NCBI RefSeq assembly: GCF_000686045.1
Contig: NZ_JMLV01000013.1
Location: forward strand, 40,321 to 104,320
Length of the DNA: 64,000 nucleotides
Direction: 5' to 3'
Origin: Fodinicurvata fenggangensis DSM 21160
GTDB taxonomy: Bacteria; Pseudomonadota; Alphaproteobacteria; Kiloniellales; DSM-21159
Shown: in pieces, positions 40,946 through 50,606 of the stretch
Layout of the letters: every line of letters starts with the position of its first letter
How positions within the stretch are numbered: the first letter of the stretch is position 1
The notes under the pieces: model-generated
The model's input: only the letters and a program-made list of their open reading frames with translations
Database searches by the model: none
Told to the model about the DNA's origin: nothing
Program-made: the position numbers and the translations under genes

Positions 40946-42341
40946 TCGAGATCGCAGTTTCTTCCGCTTCCACAGGACGCTTATGAAGCCCCTTCTTGTA
41001 CCATGCGCTGCGCGACATCCCATGGGCCTCCCAGGGCTTCTGCCTACTTGCTGAATTCTCTTCATAGTCTGCCCGTGAACGTTGACCACGCTTTCTGCGG
41101 TGACGCTCCTGTCTTTGCCGATTCACCTCCCGCCGGTGACGTTCGCATTGCTCGGGATCAGGATTGAGGTGTACCAGACCCAGGCTTTGCGCCTCCGCAG
41201 AGGTAATCCCCAACCCCTGAAGGATCCACGCCTTGGACAACTTGTACCGACCTTGCCCTTCGGCTGGATTGTTCGTGCCATCTGTAGCTTCATTGTATGC
41301 TCGTTTGACTACAGACTGCGTAACTTGCTTGACCCGATTGCGCGTCCACCCCCGTATATCCAGGAGACCGCTTTCCGTGGCAAAGGAAACAATGGAATTC
41401 TCAAGACGAGATGGCTCAACAAGCCACGCGAGCGAACAAGCTGCGCAGAACAGAAAATGATCTCGCATCCCATCCGGGATTTCCACATAACTCACTGCCC
41501 ACCGCTTAAGCTCTTGGAGCCGCTCACTGTGCAGATTGCGATGCGTGCGGTCGGATTTGAGCGTCCCATTCTTTACTGTCTTCGATTTCCGGGGTTTCCG
41601 CGACCTCCTCGGGGGCAACACATCATTCGCGATGTCATCTAAACTACGATCTTCAATGCCGTTCGGATGGCACCAGAGCAGCCTGACATTGCGACGACGT
41701 TTTCTGTTTTTCGTTCCGGGAACCCGGCAGACAGCAGCAGCGTGCTTTTGACTGTAATCTGCGCCGAGCGGGTAAAGAGCTTTGTGCAGCGTGTCTTGCA
41801 CCTGACGCCACCGCTTGATCGCGCCTTCCTTGTGTTTTACCGCCCGTGCCGGAACCGGATTGATCATCCAGACTGCAAGCAGGCCTTTGCCGCTGAACAT
41901 TATGAAAGACGGTGCCGGGAGGTTCTTGTCCTGCAGTTTCTGAAGGACCGCTTGCGCTGCTGTTTCTGGCTCCAGATGCGGACGCTTCTTGTAGTAATCG
42001 ATATCGACGTGAAACGCCTGTAATTGGCTAACCAACCGCTCCTGGCGTTTCCGACCGCAGTACCTGTGAAGGCATAGATAAATATCGCTCTCGCCATTGA
42101 GTGCAGAGAATGCCACTTCAACCTCGCGGAATGCTCTTGGGTTATGGTTCTCGAAGGAATCCGGGTACTTACGGGCCCACGCGACTTTACCCTTGGCATC
42201 TTCGTGTCCATGGATCAAACGCAGGAAGTCCGCCGGAGAGTTGAAGCACTCACGTAGTGAAGCTGCATCATGAGGGTGCGGCTTCCTGAGGCTAGGGGAT
42301 TGTTCCGTTTGGGCTGTGTTGTTCTTGTCTTGTCTCTGCAT
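40914..42341 (-). CDS. PrimPol/RepB-like replication primase of a mobile element
   Basis: 475 residues. The archaeo-eukaryotic-type primase core is suggested by AFHVDIDYYKKRP (hDhD metal-binding motif, about residue 130), FIMFSGKGLLAVWMI (S-G-K-G-L motif) and AAVCRVPGTKNRKRRRNVRLLW, as in RepB-family plasmid primases. The C-terminal third is basic and helical (NRQRQERHRRKRGQRSRADYEE). Such genes drive replication of plasmids and integrative elements. It is divergent from a second HTH and integrase pair, and its 3' end lies in the direct repeat that also occurs at 28.6 kb. I take it as the replication gene of the island or of an element nested in it. Confidence 0.8.
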   Translation of the reverse strand: MQRQDKNNTAQTEQSPSLRKPHPHDAASLRECFNSPADFLRLIHGHEDAKGKVAWARKYPDSFENHNPRAFREVEVAFSALNGESDIYLCLHRYCGRKRQERLVSQLQAFHVDIDYYKKRPHLEPETAAQAVLQKLQDKNLPAPSFIMFSGKGLLAVWMINPVPARAVKHKEGAIKRWRQVQDTLHKALYPLGADYSQKHAAAVCRVPGTKNRKRRRNVRLLWCHPNGIEDRSLDDIANDVLPPRRSRKPRKSKTVKNGTLKSDRTHRNLHSERLQELKRWAVSYVEIPDGMRDHFLFCAACSLAWLVEPSRLENSIVSFATESGLLDIRGWTRNRVKQVTQSVVKRAYNEATDGTNNPAEGQGRYKLSKAWILQGLGITSAEAQSLGLVHLNPDPEQCERHRREVNRQRQERHRRKRGQRSRADYEENSASRQKPWEAHGMSRSAWYKKGLHKRPVEAEETAISTIEEQNRKVA

Positions 42342-42726
42342 ATCGCGTTGCTCGCTCGTTGCATCGGCAACACGATATAGAGTCGGTTTTCAGAAGAATC
42401 TTTGTGAGTGCGGAATCTTTTCTTCTAGCAGCTGCTGTGACCCCATACTTGGACTTCCAAAACTAGAAGGCCGCTGACGGCTTGCGGCGCTTGCGGCAAA
42501 GATGCTCGATCTTTGCGCCTGCCTTATACTGCCGCAAAACCCCGAAAATCTGTTCTTCGCTGAACCTGCACTTCCTCTGGACCGGTCCGCTCCAATGTTT
42601 TCAGGGGGGCAGCTCATAGCGCATCAATTTTGTTTTTTTAGAACGATAGGACTATCTCGGAAATATGATGACGCGAAATGCATGCGTCAGCCGAATAAAC
42701 CGAGAATCAAGAAGCAAGGTTGACAT
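42342..42726. other. Divergent intergenic region between replication and excisionase-like genes
   Basis: About 385 bp. It has a hairpin CAAAGAT-GCTCG-ATCTTTG at 42497-42515 flanked by GC-rich direct repeats of CTTGCGGC. It may hold promoters and an origin. No gene is seen. Confidence 0.45.
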
Positions 42727-43020
42727 ATGAGTGAACCAAATTCGAACCGTCACGTTACGCAGACGCCCAAACGTCGCATGTTAAGCATCTCTGAAACGGC
42801 AACATATCTGGGTAAGTCCGAAACTTGGCTGAGAACGCATGAACATGCACTGAAAGAAACGGGCTTTCCGTCACGACACCCGTATCTTAATGCCTACGAT
42901 AAAGTCGCCGTCGACGCTTGGATTGAAGCAAGCGAGCGCTTCAAAGAAGGTTCAGTAAAAGATGATCAAAGCATCCTTCCAGGCCGACGTCGGCTAGTCG
43001 AGGCGGCTCGCCATGCGTAA
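42727..43020 (+). CDS. Small helix-turn-helix protein, excisionase-like
   Basis: 97 residues. The central part MLSISETATYLGKSETWLRTHEHALKETGFP resembles the AlpA/HTH_17 fold that reads a single helix-turn-helix. The remainder ends in a charged tail. The stop overlaps the start of the integrase by eight bases, an arrangement typical of excisionase-integrase pairs of rhizobial-type prophages. It probably controls integrase direction. Confidence 0.75.
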   Translation: MSEPNSNRHVTQTPKRRMLSISETATYLGKSETWLRTHEHALKETGFPSRHPYLNAYDKVAVDAWIEASERFKEGSVKDDQSILPGRRRLVEAARHA

Positions 43021-44155
43021 CATCGGCGTTCGATATTTAGTCGCAAAACGCTTAAAAAGCGGACAACAACTTTGGTACTGGCAACCATCTAGAAAACTGC
43101 GCAGCTTCGGGTTCCTTCCACGCCGTTTAGCTGAGAAAACGGGTACCCGTGAAGACGCAATAGCTGAAGCTACGCGACTCAACCAGAAACTCGACGCGTG
43201 GCGAGACGGCTTGATCTCGGATGGCCCGCCGCAGAACACAATGCCGTGGTTAATCAAAGCTTATCGCAGTGAATCGAGAGAGTATAACAAACTACGCGAT
43301 AAAACACGCTATGATTACGACAGGCATCTAGCGCGAATTGAACAGTGGTCTGAGCATGCGGGACACCCGCCGCTGGAGGCATTTGACAGAGAAGCGATCG
43401 ATGCTTGGTACCGTTCGTTGCACGACAAAACGCCCACACAAGCTAATGCTGTAATGCGTGTTCTTAAACTTTTATTCAACTTCGGCATTTCTAGGGACTA
43501 TGTTACTGATAACCCGGTCAAAAAAATACGATTGGAATCAACGCCACCGCGTCGCGAGTTTTGGACCGACAAGGAAATTCAAACAATTTGTAGTGTCGCT
43601 GAGCAAATCGGTAGACCCTCAATTGCTTTATCAGTTCAGTTGTCGCTCGAAACAGCTCAACGAAAAGGCGATATTCTCAACCTAAAATGGTCTAACTATT
43701 ATGACTCCGCTGTTCACATAACACAGTCAAAAACAGGGACCATGCTCTCAGTTCCATTGCGGACTGCCATGCTTAAAACACTCAATGATTTATACAATAA
43801 AGAATACCGACAAAATCCCGCGCAAATGGATGATCGTCCGATAATTAAATCCGAGATTACCGGAGAAATGTATACGTCCTCGCAGTTCCGAAATGCCTTT
43901 GAGGAGGTTAGAGAAAAAGCTGGCTTGCAGCATCTGCAGTATCTCGATCTTCGGAGAACAGCCGTTATTCAGTTGGGAATTGCGGGGTCTCCAGCACCCG
44001 AAATTGCTTCCATGACCGGGCACTCAATCACCTACACGTCAAGGATACTTGAAACATACCTGCCTCAAAATCGCGCAATGGCTGAGAACGCTCAAAAACG
44101 GCGGAATAACTGGGAGCGCAAGCAAAAATCAAAGCGTAAGCGTCAAGATGCATAG
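43013..44155 (+). CDS. Phage-type tyrosine integrase
   Basis: 380 residues. An N-terminal arm-binding part (VRYLVAKRLKSGQQLWYWQPSRKL) is followed by a core-binding domain with YDYDRHLARIEQW, and a catalytic domain with Arg in LETAQRKGDILNLKW, YLDLRRTAVIQLGIAG (box II; the first position is Leu where many integrases have His), MTGHSITYTSRILETYL (His and Tyr). The DLRRTA form is frequent in this proteobacterial integrase group. The gene is AT-richer than the backbone. It ends the island; an attachment site should lie in 44156-44324, but I found no tRNA fragment there. Confidence 0.92.
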   Translation: MRNIGVRYLVAKRLKSGQQLWYWQPSRKLRSFGFLPRRLAEKTGTREDAIAEATRLNQKLDAWRDGLISDGPPQNTMPWLIKAYRSESREYNKLRDKTRYDYDRHLARIEQWSEHAGHPPLEAFDREAIDAWYRSLHDKTPTQANAVMRVLKLLFNFGISRDYVTDNPVKKIRLESTPPRREFWTDKEIQTICSVAEQIGRPSIALSVQLSLETAQRKGDILNLKWSNYYDSAVHITQSKTGTMLSVPLRTAMLKTLNDLYNKEYRQNPAQMDDRPIIKSEITGEMYTSSQFRNAFEEVREKAGLQHLQYLDLRRTAVIQLGIAGSPAPEIASMTGHSITYTSRILETYLPQNRAMAENAQKRRNNWERKQKSKRKRQDA

Positions 44156-44324
44156 TTTGCCATTAAAGCATAACAAAGCACTCCCGCTAACGCACACTTG
44201 GCTTACTGATTGTTGTCTGCGTCATTGCAGGAGAGGCAAGATAATCACTGATCAGAAATTTTTGCGCACGAAGCTATCAAACCTCAGGATCAAACATATC
44301 AGAGCCTCGCACACTTATCGCACT

Positions 44325-45245
44325 TCACACCTTGCCGATTCCCTTGGTGAACGAACCAAACTTGACTGGAGCCCCACTGTACGAAAGATCGAGAATCGAC
44401 TCGTTCGGTGGCATTAGGATCTCGTGATACGAGATCGCCGAGCCGTCGCTTTCATGGCCATAGACGGTGAGCACAATGGCAGTTGCACCAGCATCACAAT
44501 TCAGCTCTTCGGCGTCATCAGTATCGATCGTAGTGAAGTGAATCGTTTGCTCAATGAAGGTGTTCGTGACCCCGAAGTTGCGCCGAAGCAGAAGTTTCAT
44601 GTTGCTAAGATCGACTCCTTCCATGGAGCCATCAACCAGGCTACCAAAACGTGTCGCCGGCAGATATATCCGGCTAAGGCACATCCGCCGTCCATCCACG
44701 GTTATCACCCGGGCAATCATGACGTAGCCCTTCCGGTCAAGTCCGAGGCTAGTCGACCAAGGCCCCGATGCGGTGACCAAGTGGGCATGAAGTGTTTTCG
44801 TAAACACGGTGAGGTACTTCGGATCCAATCCATCCGTGAAGAAGCGAAAATGCCAGAGCTCATCCTCCGGGATGCGATTCTCTGCGACAAACGTGCCTTT
44901 GCCCTGACGGCGATCCAACAATCCCTGGCGCGCCAGTGCTCCCAAGGAGCGCTGTGTAGTGCCAAGACTAACACCCAGAATCTTCGAAAGGTCAATCTCG
45001 GGCGGAATTTGGTCCCCCGCCTGCAAACGGTATTCCGCCATGGCGTCAACGATGGCATGCTGCAGCCGCGATTGCTTCGTTTGTAGTCCGACGCCTGGGC
45101 GATTGAAGTAGTGGTGGATGATCTCAGCGACAGACATACTTTCCATAGGCGGTATCTTTAAGGCGTGAAGAGAATCGGCATTACTGGTGGGAGGCATAAG
45201 ATCAGGTTCTTTCGAAGTAATGCTAACGTCTGCTCTCCTTATCAT
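44325..45245 (-). CDS. GntR family regulator with UTRA ligand domain
   Basis: 306 residues. The winged HTH lies at about 62-125 (QHAIVDAMAEYRLQAGDQIPPEIDLSKILGVSLGTTQRSLGALARQG, then RRQGKGTFV). A UTRA effector domain follows to the end (VMIARVITVDGRRMCLSRIYLPATRFGSL; YHEILMPPNESILDLSY). It is the last gene of a TAXI-TRAP-GntR operon and overlaps the transporter stop by 23 bases if ATG 45245 is used; ATG 45197 is the alternative. It likely represses the transporter and the divergent hydrolase gene until the substrate is present. Confidence 0.9.
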   Translation of the reverse strand: MIRRADVSITSKEPDLMPPTSNADSLHALKIPPMESMSVAEIIHHYFNRPGVGLQTKQSRLQHAIVDAMAEYRLQAGDQIPPEIDLSKILGVSLGTTQRSLGALARQGLLDRRQGKGTFVAENRIPEDELWHFRFFTDGLDPKYLTVFTKTLHAHLVTASGPWSTSLGLDRKGYVMIARVITVDGRRMCLSRIYLPATRFGSLVDGSMEGVDLSNMKLLLRRNFGVTNTFIEQTIHFTTIDTDDAEELNCDAGATAIVLTVYGHESDGSAISYHEILMPPNESILDLSYSGAPVKFGSFTKGIGKV

Positions 45246-47229
45246 GCTGGTCGCTTATATCCGATACCCCACGTAGGTCTCTCCTAAGTAATAGACCCTG
45301 TGTGGCAAGCACGGCAAGGATCAATACTAACCCAACCAGAGTTGACCCCCCCCCTGGCACGAGCATGCTACCACCGCCAAGCGCCATCAGCGCCCGCCCG
45401 ACGGCATTGAGCCTGCCTAAGGCATGGCCCTCAATCGCTACGTTGATCGCCGTGACCCCGGCGAACGCGGATAGCCCGTAAAATATCCATTCCTTCGGTC
45501 CTCCAGCCAGACCGAGAATCTCGGGATGAGCGAGGAAAAGAAACGGCAGCAAGAACGCTGGCAAACTTAGTCGTATCGCGGCCAACGCTGTCGGCAAGAA
45601 CTTGCCCTTAGCGATATTGGCCGCGACCAGTGCTGCGATGGCGATTGGCGGTGTCAATGCCGAGACATTGGCAAAGTAAAACACGAATAGGTGCGCCGCC
45701 AGCAGCGGCACGCCTGTCTCGACTAGAGCTGGAGCGCCGAGGAGAGCGACGATTAGGTAAGCCGCAGGTGTTGGGAGGCCAAGTCCGAAGACCATGCACG
45801 CAATCGCGACTATTAGTGATAGAAGCCACGGACGACCATCGGCGATGTCGAGCATTGAACCAGAAAGCTTCTGCGCAAAACCAGTAACGGTTAGGATCTC
45901 CACCAGAATGCCAATAATGGCGAGAATCACCGCTACTTGGGCGCCGGTACGCCCACCCGCCGTCAACGCCCCATAGATCGAGCGGAAGAGCTCGCTCGCG
46001 CGATGCTGCGATGACTTTCCTGAAAACAGAAGAATGCGGCAGGCATTCAACACCAGCATGAAGACGGAGCCATGCAACGCAGCGAGCCCAGCCGGTAATT
46101 GTTTCATCAGCAGGGCGATCAGCAGCCCAATTCCTGCGATGATATGGATGTGGCGAAGGATCAACGCAAGCCACCCCAGAGCCTGCAGATGATCGGCGCT
46201 GCTTACATTGTTTAGCTCACCGACAACGATCTGCTCTTTTACGGCACGAATGTGCACAGCAGCAATCAGGTAAGCGTAGTAGATTAGTGCCGGGATAAGG
46301 GCCGCCACCATTACCTCTGTGTAGGGCGCACCAGTCAGGCCAACGATTAGGAACGCTGCCAGACCCATGACCGGTGGCGTCAACTGCCCTCCCATAGAGG
46401 CCGCCGCCTCGACGGCACCCGCGAATTCCGAGCGAAAGCCAAATCGCTTCATCATCGGTATCGTCATAGAGCCGGTGGACGCAATGTTGGCCACGGTGCT
46501 ACCAGATATCATGCCCATTAGGCTGCTGCCGATGACAGCGACCTGGGCGGGACCAGCTCGGGTTCGTCCACCAAGACGTCGCGCTACCTCGAGGATAAAG
46601 TCAACACCGCCAGTCGAGGAAAGTACGGCGCCAAAAAACAGAAAGATGAAGATCGTGCTCGCCGACAGTTCGGTCAGGCCGCCAAGGAGTCCCTGGAAAA
46701 ACGGAATCGCGGTATAGGACATAAGGCGACCTACGGAGATGCCCCCATGGAACAAGAGATCTCCAGGCAGAACGTATCCGAAATATCCATACAACAGGGC
46801 GAGAAGAGCGAGAAGCGGGATACCCCAGCCCCAAGCGCGCCACGCCGCGTAAAGCGCCGCCAACAGAAGAACGATGCTAATTGCCGCGTCCGCAGCGTTA
46901 CCAAAGATCGCGCGGTTGGTGACGAGGTTCTCGTACTCAACGAAGATGTATCCGGCACCGACTATTGTCATTGCCGCGGCGATCATCGCCAGAAACTTGA
47001 AGATTGGGTGCGAGCGCCCCTCTAGGACCGCAAAACAAACGACCAACGTGCCCATAACCAGATGAGCAGTCTTGAATAAGCCCGCCGGCAGCGCTAGGAA
47101 CTGGACCTGCACTAGGTGCAGTACAGTCATCGCGGCAGCCGTGACGGCGGTGACGGCTGCCGCGATAGAATTCCATCCCAACCGGCCGCGGAACAACGGA
47201 TCAGGTGTAGAAGGAGTATTGTCCGTCAT
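45223..47229 (-). CDS. TRAP transporter permease, fused small and large membrane subunits (TAXI type)
   Basis: 668 residues with about 16-18 hydrophobic segments. The fused DctQ-DctM type is shown by an N-terminal 4-helix part and a long C-terminal DctM-like part with GSSLMGMISGSTVANIASTGSMTIPMMKRFGF and FGLGLPTPAAYLIVALLGAPAL. Such fused permeases work with TAXI-type binding proteins, as encoded just upstream. The family imports dicarboxylates, glutamate, sialic acid or unknown acids, driven by a sodium or proton gradient. The C-terminal tail is charged and cytoplasmic. Confidence 0.93.
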   Translation of the reverse strand: MTDNTPSTPDPLFRGRLGWNSIAAAVTAVTAAAMTVLHLVQVQFLALPAGLFKTAHLVMGTLVVCFAVLEGRSHPIFKFLAMIAAAMTIVGAGYIFVEYENLVTNRAIFGNAADAAISIVLLLAALYAAWRAWGWGIPLLALLALLYGYFGYVLPGDLLFHGGISVGRLMSYTAIPFFQGLLGGLTELSASTIFIFLFFGAVLSSTGGVDFILEVARRLGGRTRAGPAQVAVIGSSLMGMISGSTVANIASTGSMTIPMMKRFGFRSEFAGAVEAAASMGGQLTPPVMGLAAFLIVGLTGAPYTEVMVAALIPALIYYAYLIAAVHIRAVKEQIVVGELNNVSSADHLQALGWLALILRHIHIIAGIGLLIALLMKQLPAGLAALHGSVFMLVLNACRILLFSGKSSQHRASELFRSIYGALTAGGRTGAQVAVILAIIGILVEILTVTGFAQKLSGSMLDIADGRPWLLSLIVAIACMVFGLGLPTPAAYLIVALLGAPALVETGVPLLAAHLFVFYFANVSALTPPIAIAALVAANIAKGKFLPTALAAIRLSLPAFLLPFLFLAHPEILGLAGGPKEWIFYGLSAFAGVTAINVAIEGHALGRLNAVGRALMALGGGSMLVPGGGSTLVGLVLILAVLATQGLLLRRDLRGVSDISDQHDKESRR

Positions 47230-47245
47230 CGCTGACGGCCGGTTT

Positions 47246-48271
47246 TCAGCTCGCGACCTTCAACTCGTCACGCCACACACCCTTTTCCTTGAAATACTGG
47301 GCGGCGCCGGGATTGACTGGGTACTCTGTCAGAAGATAATCGACGGCGAACTGCAGTTTGATGTCTTGGAGTTGCACACCGATTTTTCGTATCTCGGCCT
47401 CGTTCTCGAATATGGCCTTGGTTACCTTATAGCAAATTTCCGGATCTAGGTCCGGATGAGCGCCTACAACGCCAGAGATAGTGGGCGACTTGATCGTTTG
47501 GCCATCACCGTCCCAAGCGGCACTCGACACTGATTCAGATAGAACGCCCGGATTGAGGGTACGGGCCTTGTCCATAATGTCCTTCGGAACTTCGATCGCC
47601 CTCACCTTCTGGGAGACAAGCAGTTCGGTTAAAATCGGCGACGGGCGACCATTAGTGACAAGCGCGGGTATGGCGTCCACTTTGCCCGTCTTGAGAGCGT
47701 TGTAAGTTTCGCGCCAGGAGCCGTAGTTCCAGTCCACATCTTCGTCCATGCCAGCTGCTTTGAACACTACCTTCCACATTGCGCCTGCCGAACTAGTGGG
47801 ATTCGATGGCATTATGCGCTTTCCCTGCAGGTCTGCGAACGACTCTATGTTCGAGTCGGCGCGCACCAGGGGCGGCATATTCCACATGGTGTAAGCGAAC
47901 ATCTGGTGGCACTTGATGGGCTTGTTGTACGGCTCCTCACCCTTGATCGCCGCCGGCCAGTCACTTGACGTGGTTTGTCCGAGGTGGATGGCACCTTCGC
48001 CGATCAGCGCCATGTTCTCCGCTCCTCCAGACGTCGACATGGAGGAATTCCTCAGATTGGTCTTGTCATTCACTGTCGAGGCAAGTGCCTCGATTATGAC
48101 GTAGCCGGTGGAGCCGAGACTGGATGAGCCCCAATGTAAAACGGACGGCGCCAGTTCTTTAGCAACCGTCCCCTGCGGCAACGTGAGCACACTGGCAAGG
48201 CCGGCTGCACCACCCGCGGCAAAGCGCAACGCGGTCCGCCTCCCTACTGTAGCATCGTTTTTATCGATCAT
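47246..48271 (-). CDS. TAXI family TRAP transporter solute-binding protein
   Basis: 341 residues. The Tat-like signal VGRRTALRFAAGGAAGLASVLTL precedes the TAXI domain: LHWGSSSLGSTGYVIIEALASTVN, then GGAENMALIGEGAIHLGQTTSSDW. Later IMPSNPTSSAGAMWKVVFKAAGMDEDV matches TAXI proteins that bind carboxylates. It is the first gene of the operon and is separated from the permease by 16 bases. The ligand is unknown; the neighbours (hydrolase, GntR) do not identify it. Confidence 0.92.
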   Translation of the reverse strand: MIDKNDATVGRRTALRFAAGGAAGLASVLTLPQGTVAKELAPSVLHWGSSSLGSTGYVIIEALASTVNDKTNLRNSSMSTSGGAENMALIGEGAIHLGQTTSSDWPAAIKGEEPYNKPIKCHQMFAYTMWNMPPLVRADSNIESFADLQGKRIMPSNPTSSAGAMWKVVFKAAGMDEDVDWNYGSWRETYNALKTGKVDAIPALVTNGRPSPILTELLVSQKVRAIEVPKDIMDKARTLNPGVLSESVSSAAWDGDGQTIKSPTISGVVGAHPDLDPEICYKVTKAIFENEAEIRKIGVQLQDIKLQFAVDYLLTEYPVNPGAAQYFKEKGVWRDELKVAS

Positions 48272-48441
48272 TCGTCAGCACTCCCTATCTTTGTGTTGGT
48301 TCGTGCCCGCAACGGGCGATGCGAACCTCGCATTGGTAAGCTGAAACATGGATAGCGTACCGAGAAGGGGCTTGCGAGTCAAAAAAATATAAAGCTATAT
48401 AGTAATTAGCTTTATGAGACTTTGATCTAAGGAACCAGAAC

Positions 48442-49326
48442 ATGGAAGTAACACTTCTCGGAACAGGCACGCCCACGCCCTCCCTCAAACGCATGAGCTC
48501 GGGCTACATGGTGCGGATCGGCGATGACACGATGATCTTCGACTGTGGCCCCGGCACCTACCATAGAATGATGCAGGCAGGAGTCTCAGCAACAGAAGTC
48601 ACGCATATCTTCCTCAGCCACCTTCATTACGATCATTGTCTAGACTACCAGCGCTTCGTGCTGACCCACTGGGATCAGGGCGTCGGCAAAGTGCCTGAAC
48701 TGAAAGTCTACGGGCCGGCACCGCTTGCTCGCATCAACCAGCAACTTTTCGACAGAGACGGTGTCTGGGGGCCCGACCTGTCGGCGCGGACGGAGAACGA
48801 GCTCAGCATTGACGTCTACCGCCAGCGCGGCGGGTTTCCCCCACGCGCATGGCCCGATCCACAGGTAACGGAGATCGAGAATGGAAAAGTGATCGAGGGG
48901 AGGAACTGGAGCCTCAAGGTCGGTAGCGTCGTCCACGTCCAGCCACAGCTCTATTGCTTCGGCTTTCGACTCGAGAGCCCCGAAGGGGTCTTCGTTTACT
49001 CCGGTGACACCGGACCTTGTGCCGGAATCGAGAAGCTCGCTACCGGCTGCGACATTCTAGCCTCAATGTGCCATTACCTGACTGGGACGGCACCCTCTGA
49101 AGGGTTCGCTGCTGGTTGTATGGGGCATATGGAGTTGGCCGAGCTAGGAGAGAAGGCCGAAGTACAAAATCTAGTAATCAGCCATGTGACGACTCAAATC
49201 GATCAGCCTGGCATGCGTGAACGGGTGCTTCGGGAGATGGCCACGATCTACAGCGGGAACCTGTTCTTCGGAGAGGATCTGATGACCATCCCCGTCGGCG
49301 CACCAAGTCCGCCTATCCTCGATTAA
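48442..49326 (+). CDS. Metallo-beta-lactamase-fold hydrolase (RNase Z/arylsulfatase-like group)
   Basis: 294 residues. The ligand motif is FLSHLHYDHCLD (H-x-H-x-D-H), with FVYSGDTGPCAGI (Asp) and NLVISHVTTQID (His). The N-terminus (MEVTLLGTGTPTPSLKRMSSGYMV) resembles the RNase Z-type MBL branch, whose members also hydrolyse lactones and aryl esters. It is transcribed divergently from the TAXI-TRAP-GntR operon and probably acts on the imported compound or its product. It is cytoplasmic, with no signal peptide. Confidence 0.9.
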   Translation: MEVTLLGTGTPTPSLKRMSSGYMVRIGDDTMIFDCGPGTYHRMMQAGVSATEVTHIFLSHLHYDHCLDYQRFVLTHWDQGVGKVPELKVYGPAPLARINQQLFDRDGVWGPDLSARTENELSIDVYRQRGGFPPRAWPDPQVTEIENGKVIEGRNWSLKVGSVVHVQPQLYCFGFRLESPEGVFVYSGDTGPCAGIEKLATGCDILASMCHYLTGTAPSEGFAAGCMGHMELAELGEKAEVQNLVISHVTTQIDQPGMRERVLREMATIYSGNLFFGEDLMTIPVGAPSPPILD

Positions 49327-49389
49327 GGCGGCGACCGACAGGTTCACCAGATTTGACCTAACCCCTTGAAAATCATCCAGTCGCTACTG

Positions 49390-49562
49390 GAAGCAGGTCA
49401 AGGGCGTTTCGTCCTCTGTCGCCTGATAGATGGTCTCTCGCAGACGGTGATAGTAGTAGGCCGCCGTGGTCTTGTTCACACCCACAAGGGCCGCAGCTGT
49501 GCGCGCCGTCGAGCCCGCCACAAAGTGCTCCATCAAACGGTGCTGTTTGTCTCTGCTTAATC
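49390..49562 (-). pseudogene. IS1595 family transposase, N-terminal fragment
   Basis: The minus strand reads LSRDKQHRLMEHFVAGSTARTAAALVGVNKTTAAYYYHRLRETIYQ before a stop, the N-terminal HTH of ISXO2/IS1595-type transposases. Everything after is missing. Confidence 0.85.
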
Positions 49563-49572
49563 GGCTGATTGC

Positions 49573-49792
49573 TCAGGCTGCCTTGGCCAGGACTGGGTTC
49601 GTCCAGTTCCAGGGCAGGAGGTCATCGATCCGGTTGATCGGGTGGTCGTTGATGCGGGCGAGGACATCGGCCAGATAGGCCTGCGGGTCGTGGCCGGACA
49701 GTTTGGCGGTCTCGATCAGCGTCATGGCATCGGCCAGGGTCTCGCCGCCGGCGTCCGAGCCGGCAAAGAGATAGTTCTTGCGGTTATGCAGA
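49573..49792 (-). pseudogene. IS66 family transposase, C-terminal fragment
   Basis: The fragment KNYLFAGSDAGGETLADAMTLIETAKLSGHDPQAYLADVLARINDHPINRIDDLLPWNW is the typical IS66 TnpC end. The rest of the gene is lost; its broken edge sits in the 49778-49809 palindrome. Confidence 0.9.
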
Positions 49793-49809
49793 GGTCTGCA
49801 TAACCGCAA
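49778..49809. repeat. Inverted repeat at the IS66/recombinase junction
   Basis: TTGCGGTTATGCAGA (49778-49792), GG, TCTGCATAACCGCAA (49795-49809). It is a perfect 15-bp dyad placed exactly where the IS66 fragment meets the recombinase-bearing sequence. Confidence 0.85.
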
Positions 49810-49826
49810 TTATGCCCACCGTGTGA

Positions 49827-50588
49827 TTATGCGCAGCTCGCCGAGGAAAGCACTACAAGGGCTGATGCGCCTGTGTTTTTCAGCCCAACGAACTGCACAT
49901 AATTCAGAGGCTCTGAAGGAATTTCATCAGCTGGTCCGGGGGGTCGATACCGACCGAGGCTTGCTCCGATCGGTTGAAGGCGGTCGAGGGTGCGCTCCCT
50001 CATTGAGAGATCGGCCTCAAGGTACATATGCGTCGTAGCGGGACTCTCGTGTCCCAGCCAGAGTGCGATGACGGTGATGTCGACTCCGGACTGCAGGAGA
50101 TGCATCGCCGTGGTGTGGCGGACCGTATGCGGCGATATCGAAAGGCGTGCGAGTTGCGGGTGATGCTGTGCGGCGGCCGAGACGGCCAGATTGAGGCGCT
50201 GGGTGACGCTTGAGCGCGCCATCCTTTCTCCGCCCCGGCTTGGGAACAGGAACCTGTCGTCGCCGGCGCCCTCCAGCCGATGTTTCCAGCCCCGGACCAG
50301 CGACGCGGTCGAACGCCAAAGCGGCACGCTTCGCTCCTTGCGCCCCTTGCCGTGGAGATGCGCGGCCATTGTATCGTCGATGACAACATCGCCGACCCGC
50401 AAGCCGATGACCTCCGACACGCGCGCGCCGGTGTTGTACATGAGGCTGAAGAGCGTCCGGCCCCGCTGACCCGCCCAGGTTCGAGGATCCGGCGCCTCGA
50501 GGATTGCCTGCATCTCTGAGCGCGCCAAAAACCCAAGTACCGGCCTGTCAAACCGCTTCATCGGGATGGCCAGCGCTTGCTCAATCAC
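49827..50588 (-). pseudogene. Truncated tyrosine recombinase of a transposable element
   Basis: 253 residues remain, consisting of the catalytic domain only: Arg in MYNTGARVSEVIGLRVGDV, GKGRKERSVPLW, SPHTVRHTTAMHL (H-x-x-R), LGHESPATTHMYLEADL (His, Tyr). The N-terminal core-binding domain normally present (total about 330 residues) is cut off near 50590, where IS3 sequence begins. It belongs to the integrase-type transposases often found in IS clusters. Confidence 0.88.
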
Positions 50589-50606
50589 AGGGAGCGCGGT
50601 CAGGTT

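Noticed and set aside
22887..44324. tRNA-Thr as attachment site with a 3' duplicate at the island's right end
   Set aside because: I looked for the tRNA 3' end around 44156-44324 and found no match.
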